Assembly (NCBI GenBank): GCA_004794785.1
Contig: SJOL01005976.1
Span: 551,972 to 615,971, forward strand
Length of the DNA: 64,000 nt
DNA from: Opisthorchis felineus
Taxonomy: Eukaryota > Platyhelminthes > Trematoda > Opisthorchiida > Opisthorchiidae
Reading direction: 5' to 3'
Numbering within the stretch: position 1 is the stretch's first letter; each line of letters opens with the position of its first letter. The translations under genes were made by a program, and so were the position numbers. The notes under the pieces are model-generated. The model saw only the letters and a list, made by a program, of their open reading frames with translations. It was not told the DNA's origin and did not search any database. Positions 36,155 to 47,429 of the stretch are shown here, piece after piece.

Positions 36155-37414
36155 TTGACAAATATCACTAGAAGTGGAGCTCGGTTGAAGTCGTTTCAGC
36201 ACACGGATTTCGAATGACCTGTCCAACTCGCTGAAGGTTGTGACGCAAGCCATATGAGATGAAACGGAATGTGTATGTCCGTAGTCGGTTGAGTTACACG
36301 TATGTGTAAGTTGGGAGCACATTGACTGAGATGAAGGGATAAGCATTGGCTTGAAATTGCCATCGATTTTGGTCATAACTGAGGTGGTGTTTTCCAAACC
36401 ACCAACAATCTGCTGCGGCAGTGCATCTGGAGATAAAGTGCGCGTCTTCCTCATACACACGGGCAACTGACTTGATGAAAAACAACATGCTGGAGGTGGA
36501 GGATTAATACATTCTGCTTCCGAAATAAATTGGACGGCAGGACATGGATTGGGAGCCAAGGAGGGTGGACATTCATACAGTGAGCTGGACATGAGAGAAC
36601 TCGTACGATCCCGTCCGGGATTCACCTGGCTCCATCGCCGCTTTTCATCGTTCCGGTTAGTACAAGCATTAGAAAGCAAAGTCACGTTCTGATATAGATA
36701 AGGATTGTGATGGTCGCTCACGCAGGATGTAGGGTGAAACGAGGAAGGTCTTCGATGGGAAGTTATCCTAGCCCGACAGGACGCAAGCGGCGACAGTGTG
36801 GTCAAATTCCCATTGTTGTAGCCACCAACGGCCGACAGTGGACGACTACAGTACTCTGACTTCTTGGAGTACGGCCGACAGGCGGAGGCAGTAGTGCAAC
36901 CACGACGAGCGTTAAGGTGCTGTCTATATTGGTCGTAACAACATGTAGTGAGCTTGATGGCCGATATTTGCACTTCCTGCTTTCCTGATGTCATTGGGGG
37001 AACGAGAAGAGGCTGCAAAAAGGATGGTTCGGTACGATTCCCGGAGGAGTGCATGTCACAATCATTTCGCACATCAGCGGACTTTGAGCGACGTCTTAAA
37101 GACTCCAACAAAAGTGAGAACCTATTGAGATGCCGAGATTCTTTGTTCGCGTGTTCTTCCGCAACTTTGTGTTGTCGCACACCCAGTGACTGTTCGCGTG
37201 TGTGGGAGCTATTACGGGACTTGGACTTAAGAGGGACACGAAAGCTCGGAGAAGAGGCTTTCCGTTCCTCTGTGGGTACCGCTGGCATTTTGAATATTTC
37301 AACGAGACCGGCTTCAGCCAACTTCATCACGGAGCTCCAAATATGGCTGAAATGGACAACAAAGTAATCGATAAAGAGCCGTACTGATTCACCAAATGGA
37401 GAATGCAAATATCC
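36155..37414 (-). CDS. Large coding exon, Ser-rich protein of unknown function
   Basis: Seen: the longest open frame in the window (more than 440 codons to a TAG at 36059). The acceptor is TTATTTTACTCTGAG, with the exon from 37414 in phase 0. A good internal donor, CAA followed by GTGAGC, ends it at 36155 in phase 0 after 420 codons. The N-terminal 40 residues look folded and partly hydrophobic (GYLHSPFGESVRLFIDYFVV, then HIWSSVMKLAEAGLVEIF), as if ending a helical domain encoded by exons further right. The rest is Ser/Thr/Pro/Arg-rich and probably disordered, with basic RRRSK and a PPPP run. I cannot name the family. The phase-0 exit is compatible with the exon at 32273-32720. The antisense frame at 36948-37367 is treated as a shadow. 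Confidence 0.7.
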
Positions 37415-39256
37415 CTCAGAGTAAAATAATTGTTTTGAAGGAGTGAAGGACCATAAGGTAGCTAAGAGTACTCTCCACTCAATTGCTAATGGACAGAACT
37501 CGGAGATTCCAGACTTGTTTCTCGCCTACCAGAGGCTTTATATGCAATGCGGTTGCACAGTCCATTCCATTTCGTGAAGTTTAACGAAATTAAACAGAGA
37601 GAACCAAAACGTACATCTATCCCATTGTCGCCTGCCCAGGCATTCAACCGTATATCGTAATACAGGAGAGATCCCATAATTAGCTTTCATATCAAACTAG
37701 CTTGCCTCAAAATAAACCTTAATATCCAGACCGGACATCAAAGTGATCTAACGTTTCACCCCCATGGAGGACCAGGTGACAATCGTAAACGAATCACAAA
37801 TCAGCTAATTTAATGCAAAATAAAATCCCTACAGTTCATTCGAGGCGAACGACAATGTTCTTGTAAACAAAAGATTTCACAAATGGCATATTAAGAGCAA
37901 TCACGCGAGCGAACTTCACCGCTGAATAAAACGATTTCGACTGAGGTAACATCTACGGTCGCAAACGCATAAAATCACCTATGTTGATCAATTGGATGCA
38001 CCGAAGATGGTAGGAAGCTTGATTACCAACTTGCAAATTGGCATTCCTTTTCTCTGCAAACTCCCCCAATACCATCATGTGCCTTTACACGGTGCGCTCA
38101 GTTACCCCTGCATACTACGATCTCCTCCCTTACTCGACCGATTCACTCGACTTTCTCAAGGTTGTGATGGAGACTGGGTGCTGCGCTACAACATCGCTAT
38201 CACCACTGGTACCTATGAAGCCAGATCCATCCAAATTTCTATTACGAACATTAGGAGAGGAGCAGAAAATGTAGAAAAACGACTAAAAGTAAAGTTTGAT
38301 GATTTACTGTCACGTAGGATACATCCCGATCAGAGCTTGGCCACTTTTCCAAGCTGGCGGAGGATACGCACAGAACTTGCCAAATGTGGGCAGATAAGGC
38401 TGGAGACCATGTCAGTGTATATGCTCAACAGCCGCTACAATTCAGCCGGTAACTTCAGGAGACGAATTTCGGCGAACAAACACTGAACAAACATCTAGCG
38501 CAGTTTTACGTTACAGTTAACGAATCAACTAACACCTGATTTGTATGTTCGACTTAACAGCACAGAAATGAGAACGAAGAACGACATTATTGATAACATC
38601 GAACGGTGCTGTGGAAATCAAACAACAACCAGCAGAGACCAATGACTGTAGTAGGAGGAATGTTATGCTCCACAAAATTATAGCTGAACAGCAAGGGAAG
38701 CAACAGTTGACGGGTGGACCGACAAAGAATGTCAGACAACACTTGCAAAATTTCTAGAAACCAGACGCGGCGCAAAACTGAAGTCTGGTTTCAGAGACGA
38801 TAAAACTGCTATTTTCACTTATCGATCCACGAGCGACGCACTTTGAATTCCACGGTGTCTTTCGACAGTATCGAATTTCTCGACACAACATAAGCAGAAA
38901 CAAACGGAAGATGACTAGTTGTTCACCTACGACAAAGAGTCATTAGGGCTTGTTATGACATGTCAGAATTAGGTCGTTTTGTCTCATGCTTATTTCCCCT
39001 CGCAGTATTTCATGGAATGAAGGGTTAAAAATGCGACTGAGGTAACATATTAAGCCTAAGGAAGAGTGTTAATGTAGCCACCTGGAGTCAACTGAGCTAC
39101 ACGCGTCGTGAACAGCTGTCACTATCAAACTGGAAATCGAGGATCAAAAATAACGTCTGGGTCGAAGGAACAGGAAATTTCAAATAATATTTCAGAATCT
39201 CCCACTAACAAGCTAGAAATAATCAACGAGCCGCATGAGTCTTCCATTTAGATCTT
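37415..39256. other. Probable intron/intergenic, one unresolved open block
   Basis: Plus-strand frames overlap at 37992-38486 and 38038-38274. The second has better composition (TVRSVTPAYYDLLPYSTDS) but lacks a convincing acceptor, so no exon is called. Otherwise nothing recognisable. Confidence 0.3.
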
Positions 39257-39445
39257 AATAATAATCGTTCGGCTGTAACGCCCATTGAATGCACAGCTGC
39301 CAGGCCACCCGAAGAAAGTACGGGGGCTGAGATACTGCCAGATTTATCAAACCTAGGCAAGAGCAGCCGAAATGCAGGGTTTTGGTTCGAACTGCGGACC
39401 TTCCGGCCATTAATTTCGCGCCTTAACTACCGAGCTATCTCCAGC
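39257..39445 (-). repeat. tRNA-derived SINE, major family, copy 2
   Basis: Reverse-strand copy. It begins at 39445 with a tRNA-like head (AGCTGGAGATAGCTCGGTAG, then GCGCGAAATTAATGGCCGGA and AGGTCCGCAGTTCGAACC, a good B box). The common body follows (TTGCCTAGGTTTG, CTGGCAGTAT relatives, GGGTGGCCTGGCAGCTG) and ends at the GAACGATTATTATT tail. Diverged from copies 1, 3 and 4. Confidence 0.8.
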
Positions 39446-39485
39446 TAAAGCCTTTCACTTAGGAAGTCGTTACTCAAGAAATTAG

Positions 39486-39532
39486 TCAGCACCTGGTCAC
39501 GTGATTTGAATTGCGTGGTTGAAGGAAGAATG
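39486..39532 (-). repeat. Short interspersed motif, copy 2
   Basis: On the minus strand it reads CTTCAACCACGCAATTCAAA followed by TCACGTGACC, matching 29428-29465 at most positions. It lies about 40 bases from the SINE at 39257-39445. Confidence 0.6.
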
Positions 39533-39662
39533 GAGCTGTATTCTGTCTGACCATTAGTTTTCCGCACTGCCTATTGGTTACTCGTATAGAATGATGGAAG
39601 GTTAATTTGAAGATTTGAAGGTTCGTTAGGTACACAATGTTGACGATTCCCAACAAAAACAG

Positions 39663-40060
39663 ACTGCTTGAACTTGCAAAATGTGGTCTCAACTGAAGAG
39701 GAAACAAAAGAAGCTATGAAAAGTTTCACCCGATATGCGACTGAGACCAGATGGTCCCGATTCGGAGATCCACTCACCTACAAGATGGCCACGTGTCTGT
39801 TTTTTTTTATCTTTACCGCTGCTGTGTGTCCCAAACTTGAAAATAGTTCAGTCGCACATGTTTCAGAAGATGGACTCGATGTTATTCGACCTGCTGCATT
39901 GATCGGAAGCAGCCAGTTTGGTTCAACAATTCAAACACCCCGGTGGTATAAGATTTCAAGTAAATTTCAGAAGGGAACGGAGTTCTGGTGTTCCCCTCTA
40001 CAAGCGGAAAGTGATGATAATTACCTTCAAAGCTATGAGGAAAGCAGTATCGGTGGATAA
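39663..40060 (+). CDS. Candidate exon or pair of exons, plus strand, unknown function
   Basis: An open frame of about 130 codons follows an acceptor-like AACAAAAACAG and ends at TAA 40058-40060. The first part is polar and helical (STEEETKEAMKSFTRYATET). A T-run (TTTTTTTTTATC) at about 39799 then gives a short hydrophobic stretch, which could be a pyrimidine tract leading to acceptors near 39847 or 39867. The second part is again polar (GLDVIRPAALIGSSQFGS). The block may thus be two exons separated by a short intron, or one exon. No family recognised. Confidence 0.35.
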
Positions 40061-41191
40061 ATGAAATAATCAACTTGCCCAGCTCTTTGAGTTTTTGCTA
40101 ACCGAAAAACTGTGTAGAAAAACAGTGTCCTAAAATCCGCCCTCAATAAACTTATGCAAAGCTCGAATCTTGAATCCGGATTCGGTCACGAGAGAAGCCT
40201 ACTATCTTACACATCCTAAGTTAGCCTCAACTTACGTAATCTAATGATAAGCGATTGGTCACAGATTCACACTTTGGGAGTAAATGGCTAAGAAACAGTT
40301 ACATGCACCAAGTTCTCATCCAAGTGATATAGGCTCAACATATGTGTTGCTCTAGTTTATGACTGGCAAATGTATCTGACCTTTCTTCCGTAAGCTTGTA
40401 TTTTGCTCTAATCATTCGAGCAAATGTGATCGACTTTGAACACAGGATAATTGTACAGCTGGAATTTTACGATAGCGTGCGGGCCGAGAGAATCCCAACC
40501 GTTCTTTCAACGGCATTACTATACTTCCTATCTTGGGTTCGCGGAAAATCTGCCCCCATTTCGCTGTGACAAAACGGAAACACTGGACAATCTGTTTCCC
40601 AACCTTTAATGAACTCCTTTTGGGCGAAGCAGTACTTTGCCACTTTTGGTCACCATGGTTATGGGTTTTGAAATCTGACTCATCATCACGCATGTTTGCT
40701 GCGCTATACAGTTTCCCAAGTCTGTCGGTTCATTGTATTATTGGTATTCCTTCGATGGTTGATTACACCACTAGACTTCAGGTTGATCGCAATTGGTAAA
40801 AAAAATCTCGTTACCTCGAAGAAGACATTGACATAGCTCAGAATTGAAATCAAAACACCTTCAACTCCAGAGGGAAAAGCGTTTGAGTGTCTGCTGATCA
40901 ATAGACACCTAAGTCGATCAATCTACCGTCTTATTTCGAAAGCTCTAACAGTCAACAGTTAGGAGCTGACCGACGGGCTACCACTTCTGTTAACCGGCAA
41001 GGTGATCAATAAAAGGATGAAACATGCTGAGAAGACCTTTCTTGAACCATTAGTACAAGAAAGTGGTCAGTGGACAACTGCGTAGGACTCAAACTCATGG
41101 CAAATTGTGAAGCAGCAACTAATGAATCTTTAGTGGATCAAGTTACACGAAAGTAAGGTTCCTTTAGAAATATTTGCGGTTGCTTTATAAG
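40061..41191. other. No supportable gene
   Basis: Short open frames on both strands (40412-40693 minus, 40533-40799 plus) are antisense to each other, and neither shows motifs or splice signals strong enough to call. A B-box-like fragment on the minus strand lies near 41090. Confidence 0.3.
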
Positions 41192-41329
41192 ATGGTCTCT
41201 ATCGCCCGCGGTACTGTAGACAGACTCACAGAGTTAGACCACGCAGACGTTGGAATTCCCCAACAAATGGGAGCGTCGAAACCAAGTGGAGCGTGCACCT
41301 ACAAACTTGTTAATCCAATACTGGAGAAG
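41192..41329 (+). CDS. Candidate short exon, plus strand
   Basis: It begins with ATG immediately after an acceptor-like GCGGTTGCTTTATAAG and ends at a consensus donor, GAGAAG followed by GTGAGT. The 138 bp are exactly 46 codons, phase 0 at both ends. Peptide: MVSIARGTVDRLTELDHADV, then Gly/Ser-rich, then a Lys/Leu/Val end. It could be a first coding exon or an internal symmetrical one. Function unknown. Confidence 0.35.
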
Positions 41330-41845
41330 GTGAGTTTTATCAGCTGTATTCCAAGAAATTTCGCACCAAACACTGAAGTGTGTGTCGTAGTCCCTTTCAG
41401 GAGTGATTCTACCAAACAATCAACCAGAATACTAATGTTCTGTTCTTCGTCCACTAAAGGGGAACCAAACTTCCGAACCCAGAACAGCTAACCAACCTGT
41501 GGAAGTTGAACAATTTTGTTCGCTCCCAGTGGTGGCCGCTATTGAGAGGGACTACTGTGTACGGTGAGCAACCCTCAGAGCAGCCAGAAACAGTGTATCA
41601 TTGCTAGAATGTAATAATGGAATTTACAAGCTTTGAATCTGTTGAATCTGGTTTTCGCGCCGATTCATCAGAGTTAGGAGTCAGCCGAAACATCCAGAAA
41701 CATGTAAACCCACAGTCTTCTGGTTATTGGTTGTAGTAAAGAATTTTCACGTGAACCATGGGAAATTTACCATTTGAATCAGATTGATTATACTCTGCAG
41801 TCGTACCTGATGCGTTTTGATTTATGAGTAGATTCCAACAGTCGT

Positions 41846-42052
41846 ACTTGATTTAGTCAACACTACGTGTACTACCCACGGAACAGGTCTTCATTATCGA
41901 ACGATCAACAAACGCGTTGTGCTTACTTTGTGATTCTCGATCCGCAACCAACAAAGGCATCGTGGGTAACTTCATTCCCACGCTACTATCAGCAAAAAGA
42001 CGAAACGCTGACGGCAGGCAGAACATACACAGTTCCAAACCAATGTGAGGTA
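41846..42052 (+). CDS. Candidate exon, frame uncertain
   Basis: Open sequence after acceptor-like TACTTGATTTAG. One frame gives a good-looking peptide with a CxxC (NALCLLCDSRSATNKG) but meets TGA at 42046-42048, just before the strong donor TGTGAG followed by GTATGA. The alternative frame (41867-42055) reaches that donor. The minus strand is also open over 41853-42311 with a hydrophobic product. I cannot decide between them. Confidence 0.25.
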
Positions 42053-42311
42053 TGACAAGTAACGGGTTGTCACATGCAGTGCACGTGAAGAAACAGATGG
42101 GCAAAGTCATCAGAAAGAAAGACGGCGGTAACTGTTCCACAAATGGTAAGAGTGGCTGAGACACCCTTAGATAGCGGGACAGTCCGAAATGTACCCATTG
42201 ACAGCTAGCAATATCCCGCGGCACACAAAGGTTATCAAGTTTTGACAAGGACTGAAAAGTGAACAGTGAAATAACAGTGAAACAGAAATAACCTCGGAAA
42301 GAGGCATCCAC

Positions 42312-44505
42312 GTGAGGCTAAATGTGGTTTCTTGGCAAAAATGAAAAGACTAGTGAAGTGACCTCCTCTCTCCAAAATGTACGAAAAAAATCCTATCAAG
42401 ACTGATATCCATAAAACCTTCTGAATGGCAAAACAATTAGTTCCTGGTGTTAGACAACGAGCTGACAGACAGCATTATGCCTGTTCACCACTCACGACGA
42501 CTTGACATTTCGATAATCCGCTAGCGCATTCCAGTCCCGAAGCTTTTTTTCATGATCAAAATGGGCCTTCGTCGTTTGTGAGACAGGCTTGGTGAAAAAT
42601 GATGACCGCTCTAAATTATTTAAATGTAATGTTCGGTCAGTCGACCTTAGGGTGCAAGCTGACGCCATTTTGAAACTGATAGTTTGCTGGACTTGAGGTG
42701 ACCGAAAGCATCATTGCCAAGCAAAACTGACAACGCAAACACTAAATTTACTGTAAGTTACCCAAGAAACGTGTACATGAATGCATTCCAAACACACCAA
42801 ATGGTTGGGATGACGAAGGGTAGATGTATGATCGAAATAAATTAAGGAGGGAATGTGACCAAGTTCACTGAAAAGTATCTTACTAATTCGATGAATTATT
42901 ACAGTGAGGAAAAACAGTATACTGGAAAAAAATTATCCTACCCCGCTTTCCGCGTCCACTCAGTAAGAACAGGCCGAGTACCTTCAAAAGAAGCAGCTAA
43001 TCATGTAATGCACTTAGATGTTAACAATGAAGGAGTTCGCTACCAACCTTTCAAAGATAGGTTGTAAACCATAGCATGGTCGAGACCTACTCCTGTACAG
43101 TCTTTTATGCGGAAAAGTAGGGTGACATAAACTTAGCGCAAATAGTGTACATCAAGGTGAAGACGTAAATTATCAGGCATATTATAGAGCAGCAGCCGTA
43201 GTAAAATCGATCAAACATGAGTGAAATGAAACAACGTTCGTTGTGTACAAAAGTGGTGGAGAGAAAACTCACTACAGGTGGCCCCAAGATAAACAACTAA
43301 AATATGGAGATCCGAATTCGGTTGAATAGTTTGCCTTCACTAAACGATTCTTGGGCATCTATGGTGAGCTTGCGGTGGGCTGGACAAAACAGAGACTTCG
43401 ACGAGCAAATCGATCACGGCTACTAAGGTTTATGTGGCAACACCTCCCCAGACGACAGAGCGAACCGCCTACCGCTTTTAGCACAAGTTGGGCCCAATGT
43501 TGACGAATTCAGTGGATCCGGTTTAGCACAGACGTAGGTGGTAACACGTGTGAAAGTTTCATTGTGATAAGTCAAAACCTGAGATTGTGCAACCAAACTG
43601 CTTAAGAGTCAGCTGTCTAGCAATAAGGCCAGCAATGTATTTTCTTGATTTCTCATAATTAGAACGACAGGTACTATCCATTTGTTCACAGAAACTCTTC
43701 CACAGAAGGCTTACTCACACAATCCAACAGCCTCTAGATTGCGAAAGCAATCAAACTATTCCACAAGTAAGAGCTATTGCAATACAGTGATCCCTCGATT
43801 ACAAACCGCGCGTTGCACCTGGCCAAAGTGTTCCGCTTTTTGGGAATCTCCTATTCGACGACAGGAAGGGGACACTAAATCCTCAGTTTGCTGAACCTCA
43901 AACCTAAGGTTCAAACACTCAATTTTTTAAAGGAACCTGTTGTTTCTGTTTGTGCTTTCCTTCCACTTGATTCCGTTTGAAGCAGAACACTCGCACAGGG
44001 GCCCAAATGCCCCATTCGTTCGCTTTAACCCTGGTCATAAACTCGGTATTCTTTTACCTGCCAATCAGTATGATAAGGCAGCAAACAATTTCCCTGAAAA
44101 ACGGATCATGACATGTTCGTCAGTTGTCACAATTCCACAACAGAAGACTTAGCATTAACCACGTAGTCACGCACGATGGTGAAATATACAGTTGGTGTTG
44201 GAAGGCGGATAAAACCAGTATAAACTGTCTATATTCCAGTATTTTCCCACGCTTCCGTTATCATAATGGACGGTTTGCATGCAAGCGCGAGAGGGTAAGG
44301 TTTGCCTGAAATGAACTTTTGTAGATAGATTAAAATCGCGTGTTACGGTGAGGCTTGCTAGGGCATTTGAGGACAGAAGAAACCATTCTAATTTTGCACG
44401 AACTGGGACGCATGCCGTCAACGAATGTTCGCTCAAGGGAACATCGTTGGAAATATTCCGTTGCTTCGTTAAACTTTTACAGTACTGCAGTTCTTACAGT
44501 GACAG
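42312..44505. other. No supportable gene
   Basis: Short frames at 42855-43067, 43105-43296, 43682-43894 and 43940-44152 were inspected. None has a recognisable motif or paired splice signals. No repeat copies recognised. Confidence 0.3.
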
Positions 44506-44678
44506 TTGTTAACGCCTTTGGATTTGTTCATCGGTGTCTCTTGACGTCTTTTTTGACTGAACTCAACGACCTTATTTCGTCTCCGATGGATAAAAACACT
44601 TTGCAATTCATGACGTATTTGTCTAAAGACCTGAACTGTTCAGCTGGATTATCAGTTGCACAAGCGAGTTCTCAATGA
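44506..44678 (+). CDS. Candidate terminal exon, plus strand
   Basis: After an acceptor-rich stretch (several pyrimidine-AG steps ending TCTTACAGTGACAG) a frame of about 57 codons runs to TGA 44676-44678. Composition is protein-like: a Leu-rich amphipathic start (CLLTSFLTELNDLISS), then SPMDKNTLQFMTYLSKDLN and a Ser/Ala-rich end. The entry would be phase 1. I see no AATAAA within 150 bases downstream. Unknown family. Confidence 0.3.
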
Positions 44679-45714
44679 GTGATTGAATGCACAATACCTG
44701 CTGTTGGTGAAGTTGACTAGAAAAACTAAGTCAACCAACCTGACTCTCACTCCTTGGTACACTTCACGATCCACCGTATTACACACAAGCTATGAGACTA
44801 ACCCTTTGTACGGAAAGTTCAGTTGCCATGCTCAGTAAGTAGTACCAGTAATTCGCACCGCAAGTAACCAGTAGTCCTCAACTTGAATTTGAACATCCTC
44901 ACTGTCATAGTCAAATAGAAGTTTACGCCGTGCCAGGTAGTGTTTGCGTTACTCGACTGCTGAGAAAAGGTGATACTTGTTGGGGAGTGGTGGGACCAAA
45001 GTTGCCAACAGCGGTCCACCAGTGAATTTCACGGGACAGGGACAAAATGATCGTTTTAGGGAAGGTCTTTTCTGGGAGGGGGTAGTTGGGGGTCACTGTG
45101 TAAAGGTCTGGTGAATGGATCACAGAGATTTTTAATAGGGTTGTGATGAAGGATTCCAGGCAGGCACTGCATCAGTCCAATTTGGTGGGTCATTAGCGAT
45201 GATTTGGACACTAAGCCGTCTGTAACTTACTGTTCGGAGAGTGGAGATTAGCAACGCGTAGAAATAACCAAGCCGTACCCAGATGTTTTTTCTATTGGTG
45301 GTGAGGTATTTGTAAAATGTAAAAATGTTCGCTGTATGGATCAACAATTTAATTGCAGGTATTAGCTCGAGTGCCGACGATAACCGTGTTTCAGTATCAT
45401 AGTGCATTCCGTTATCCACGTAAGAACACACGTAGTCTTTAATGAAGCAAAGCCCCCTGATCATCAGTCACCCAGCTGAAGTGCCGGCAAATGGAGTTTC
45501 TCCGTTATTTCAAAACTTTTGTCGTCCTAGTGTTCTGTACAACCATCTGGATCACTCAAACTTCATCCGTAGATTTTTGTGGGATTTGTAGAACGTGCAT
45601 TTATATCATTCACGTTTGAACAGTCTTTCTCTTGTTCTGGTGAGTGCACACCAGAGGGGGAAGCACTAGACTCAAATTTCTCTGTGATTAGAGCTCATCA
45701 GTAGTGCATATCCT

Positions 45715-45785
45715 TGGCCGCGTCGGGTTTGAGCTCCGGAAATCTGACGCACGTGGCGAATGTATTACCGCTACTCCACGAGCAC
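45715..45785 (-). repeat. tRNA-like sequence (SINE head or tRNA pseudogene)
   Basis: On the minus strand it reads CGTGGAGTAGCGGTAATACA (A-box region), then CGTGCGTCAGATTTCCGGAG and CTCAAACCCGACG (B-box region). The arrangement matches a tRNA-derived SINE head. The A box is approximate, the T loop is altered and no clean acceptor stem closes it, so a functional tRNA is unlikely. Confidence 0.5.
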
Positions 45786-45819
45786 ACGCTGGCCGCACCT
45801 GCGAGAACCTCCCTGTCAG

Positions 45820-45868
45820 GTAGCGCCACGAATGCTTGAAACATGCATTCAAACTATTTCACACGCGG
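45820..45868 (+). repeat. Short interspersed motif, copy 3
   Basis: GTAGCGCCACGAATGCTTGA followed by AACATGCATTCAAAC and TTTCACACG, aligning with 29408-29450. It lies about 35 bases from the tRNA-like element at 45715-45785, which suggests both belong to one composite repeat. Confidence 0.5.
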
Positions 45869-46506
45869 AAGATAAACTTGCGCTACTCTTAAGTGAATAA
45901 GGTTGTGATCAGTTCACTAAAATCCCTCTGCTGTGTTCCCAAGATAAGTTTGGAGTATGTAGGGTGAACAACGTAGTCGCGATATGACGTCAGTTAGCAC
46001 ACTCCGCACGTAGACAAACGTCTGGAACGGAGTGAGGTCACACAAAAATGAGAGATTAAGTAAAACACACAAGGATTCGTGTGTCATTCGGTCAACCCCC
46101 TAAGAACTTTCTGGGTGCACACTGCTGGGCTGCACCGGTTGCTCCGTGGTGCTTCAAAAAACCTGAGTTGCTTCGGTTGATCAAATTTCGTGATGACTTC
46201 GAACGAAGATTGCAACCGAGCCCTGTGCTGTGCTCCGATCACGTCTCTTGTGACCTTGGAGTCGAATGCAATGGCACCAGGCAGAGTCACTTAACGGACC
46301 CGGAATTCGACTGGGCGGATTCTCTCGTGCTCGCATTTTGTTGGTAGAATTGACAAGCTAACTGAAAAAAAAGACGTTCTCTGACCTGCTGTTTAGTTAT
46401 TTTATTATCACATATCATGTTTGCGATTGTAGAGAGCACGCGAAATTATGCCATCCTGGAACTGTATCATTGCGTGTATATCGTGGCGGTGATTGCGCAA
46501 TTTCAG

Positions 46507-46655
46507 ATTTCGCTAACCGAACAGAGAAAATTTCAGGAATGGAAAGTGCGGAATCGTTTGGAGAGTCCTCTGAAATATCTTATGATCTTGTGCGCTGTCC
46601 AGTTATGGGCCTCAAGCACCCATTCTCGTCGTATACCGCACATATTGCGGCTTAA
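46507..46655 (+). CDS. Candidate terminal exon, plus strand
   Basis: It follows the acceptor GATTGCGCAATTTCAG (phase 1 entry) and runs to TAA 46653-46655. The peptide has a Ser/Glu-rich centre (GMESAESFGESSEISYDL) and a short C-terminus. A second AG (AAATTTCAG) lies 28 bases in and could be the true acceptor. Function unknown. It meets, tail to tail, an open minus-strand block at 46652-46852. Confidence 0.3.
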
Positions 46656-46852
46656 ATTTGCCCAACTGCCCTCATTGTGTATGGTGCATAGCTCCGCTTG
46701 TCGGTTAAATAGTTTTCCACTAAAAACTTAAGGTAAAGCCACGATGGCCTCTCATCGGGCAGGTTGGAAACGGTCACTTCAGAAGGTGTCGTATTCCGAC
46801 TTTCTTCTCGGAACAACAATGACCATCGTGTTCGAATTTTGGAAAGGCAACG
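46652..46852 (-). CDS. Candidate exon, minus strand
   Basis: It has a strong acceptor (CCTCACTTCAACTGCTGCAG) at its upstream edge, then an open phase-0 frame reading RCLSKIRTRWSLLFREES and on to a stop at 46652. Internal donor-like sites exist (CTTCTGAA followed by GTGACC near 46780; CTTAA followed by GTTTTT). It could be an upstream exon of the minus-strand gene at 34-37414 or an unrelated one. Function unknown. Confidence 0.3.
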   Translation of the reverse strand, partial: RCLSKIRTRWSLLFREESRNTTPSEVTVSNLPDERPSWLYLKFLVENYLTDKRSYAPYTMRAVGQI

Positions 46853-47429
46853 CTGCAGCAGTTGAAGTGAGGACACATTTTCTGTATCTAGTAAGGGGGA
46901 ATTTCTCTCGAAATCCGAACCTAACAAAAGCTATAGCTTTAGAGAAGTAGTTGCTGGAGTTGTTTGTCGAAGCCCTACACCTCCCTAAGTTTGATTAATT
47001 TTGTAACTGCAGTAATAAACAGAATGGATAAACAGAGAGCAACAAAACAAAACAAAACTTCTCTCCAAATCATAGATTGCTGTTCCTCGCTGCTTTGAAA
47101 AACAAAGTAATGTGACTGGCAGAATGCAGGTATCGTTTAGCCGCAACATTTGTTCTCTCTACCCACGAGTTTCTGCAGGTTGGTGTTGAAAAATTGAAAA
47201 ATGATGCTACAGATCCAACATTGGTCGATTAAACCAAACTTGAATGGCAGTGGATTTTGAACCACCCCATTTGCAACAACGACCAAGTCTACTCACTGTG
47301 TGCGCTGTCAGTTTTCAGTTTTACACAAGAGACTGGATCGACCTAAGACAAACCGGGGCTGAAATAGGGAAAATTAGATAGCTCTTCGACGAAATAAACT
47401 AATTTGACTTTATTAGAAGAGTACACTGA
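46853..47429. other. No gene seen
   Basis: Short frames only. A minus-strand B-box-like fragment (GGTTCAAAATCCAC) lies near 47250. Confidence 0.3.

Larger units (their letters stand above)
44679..46506. other. No firm gene; tRNA-like element and an ambiguous open block
   Basis: The block at 46081-46347 is open on both strands, with protein-like composition on each, and no acceptor decides between them. The tRNA-like element at 45715-45785 and a copy of the short interspersed motif at 45820-45868 are listed separately. Confidence 0.3.

Noticed and set aside
36948..37367. 139-codon plus-strand frame
   Set aside because: It lies entirely within the much longer and better supported minus-strand exon 36155-37414 and is read as its shadow.
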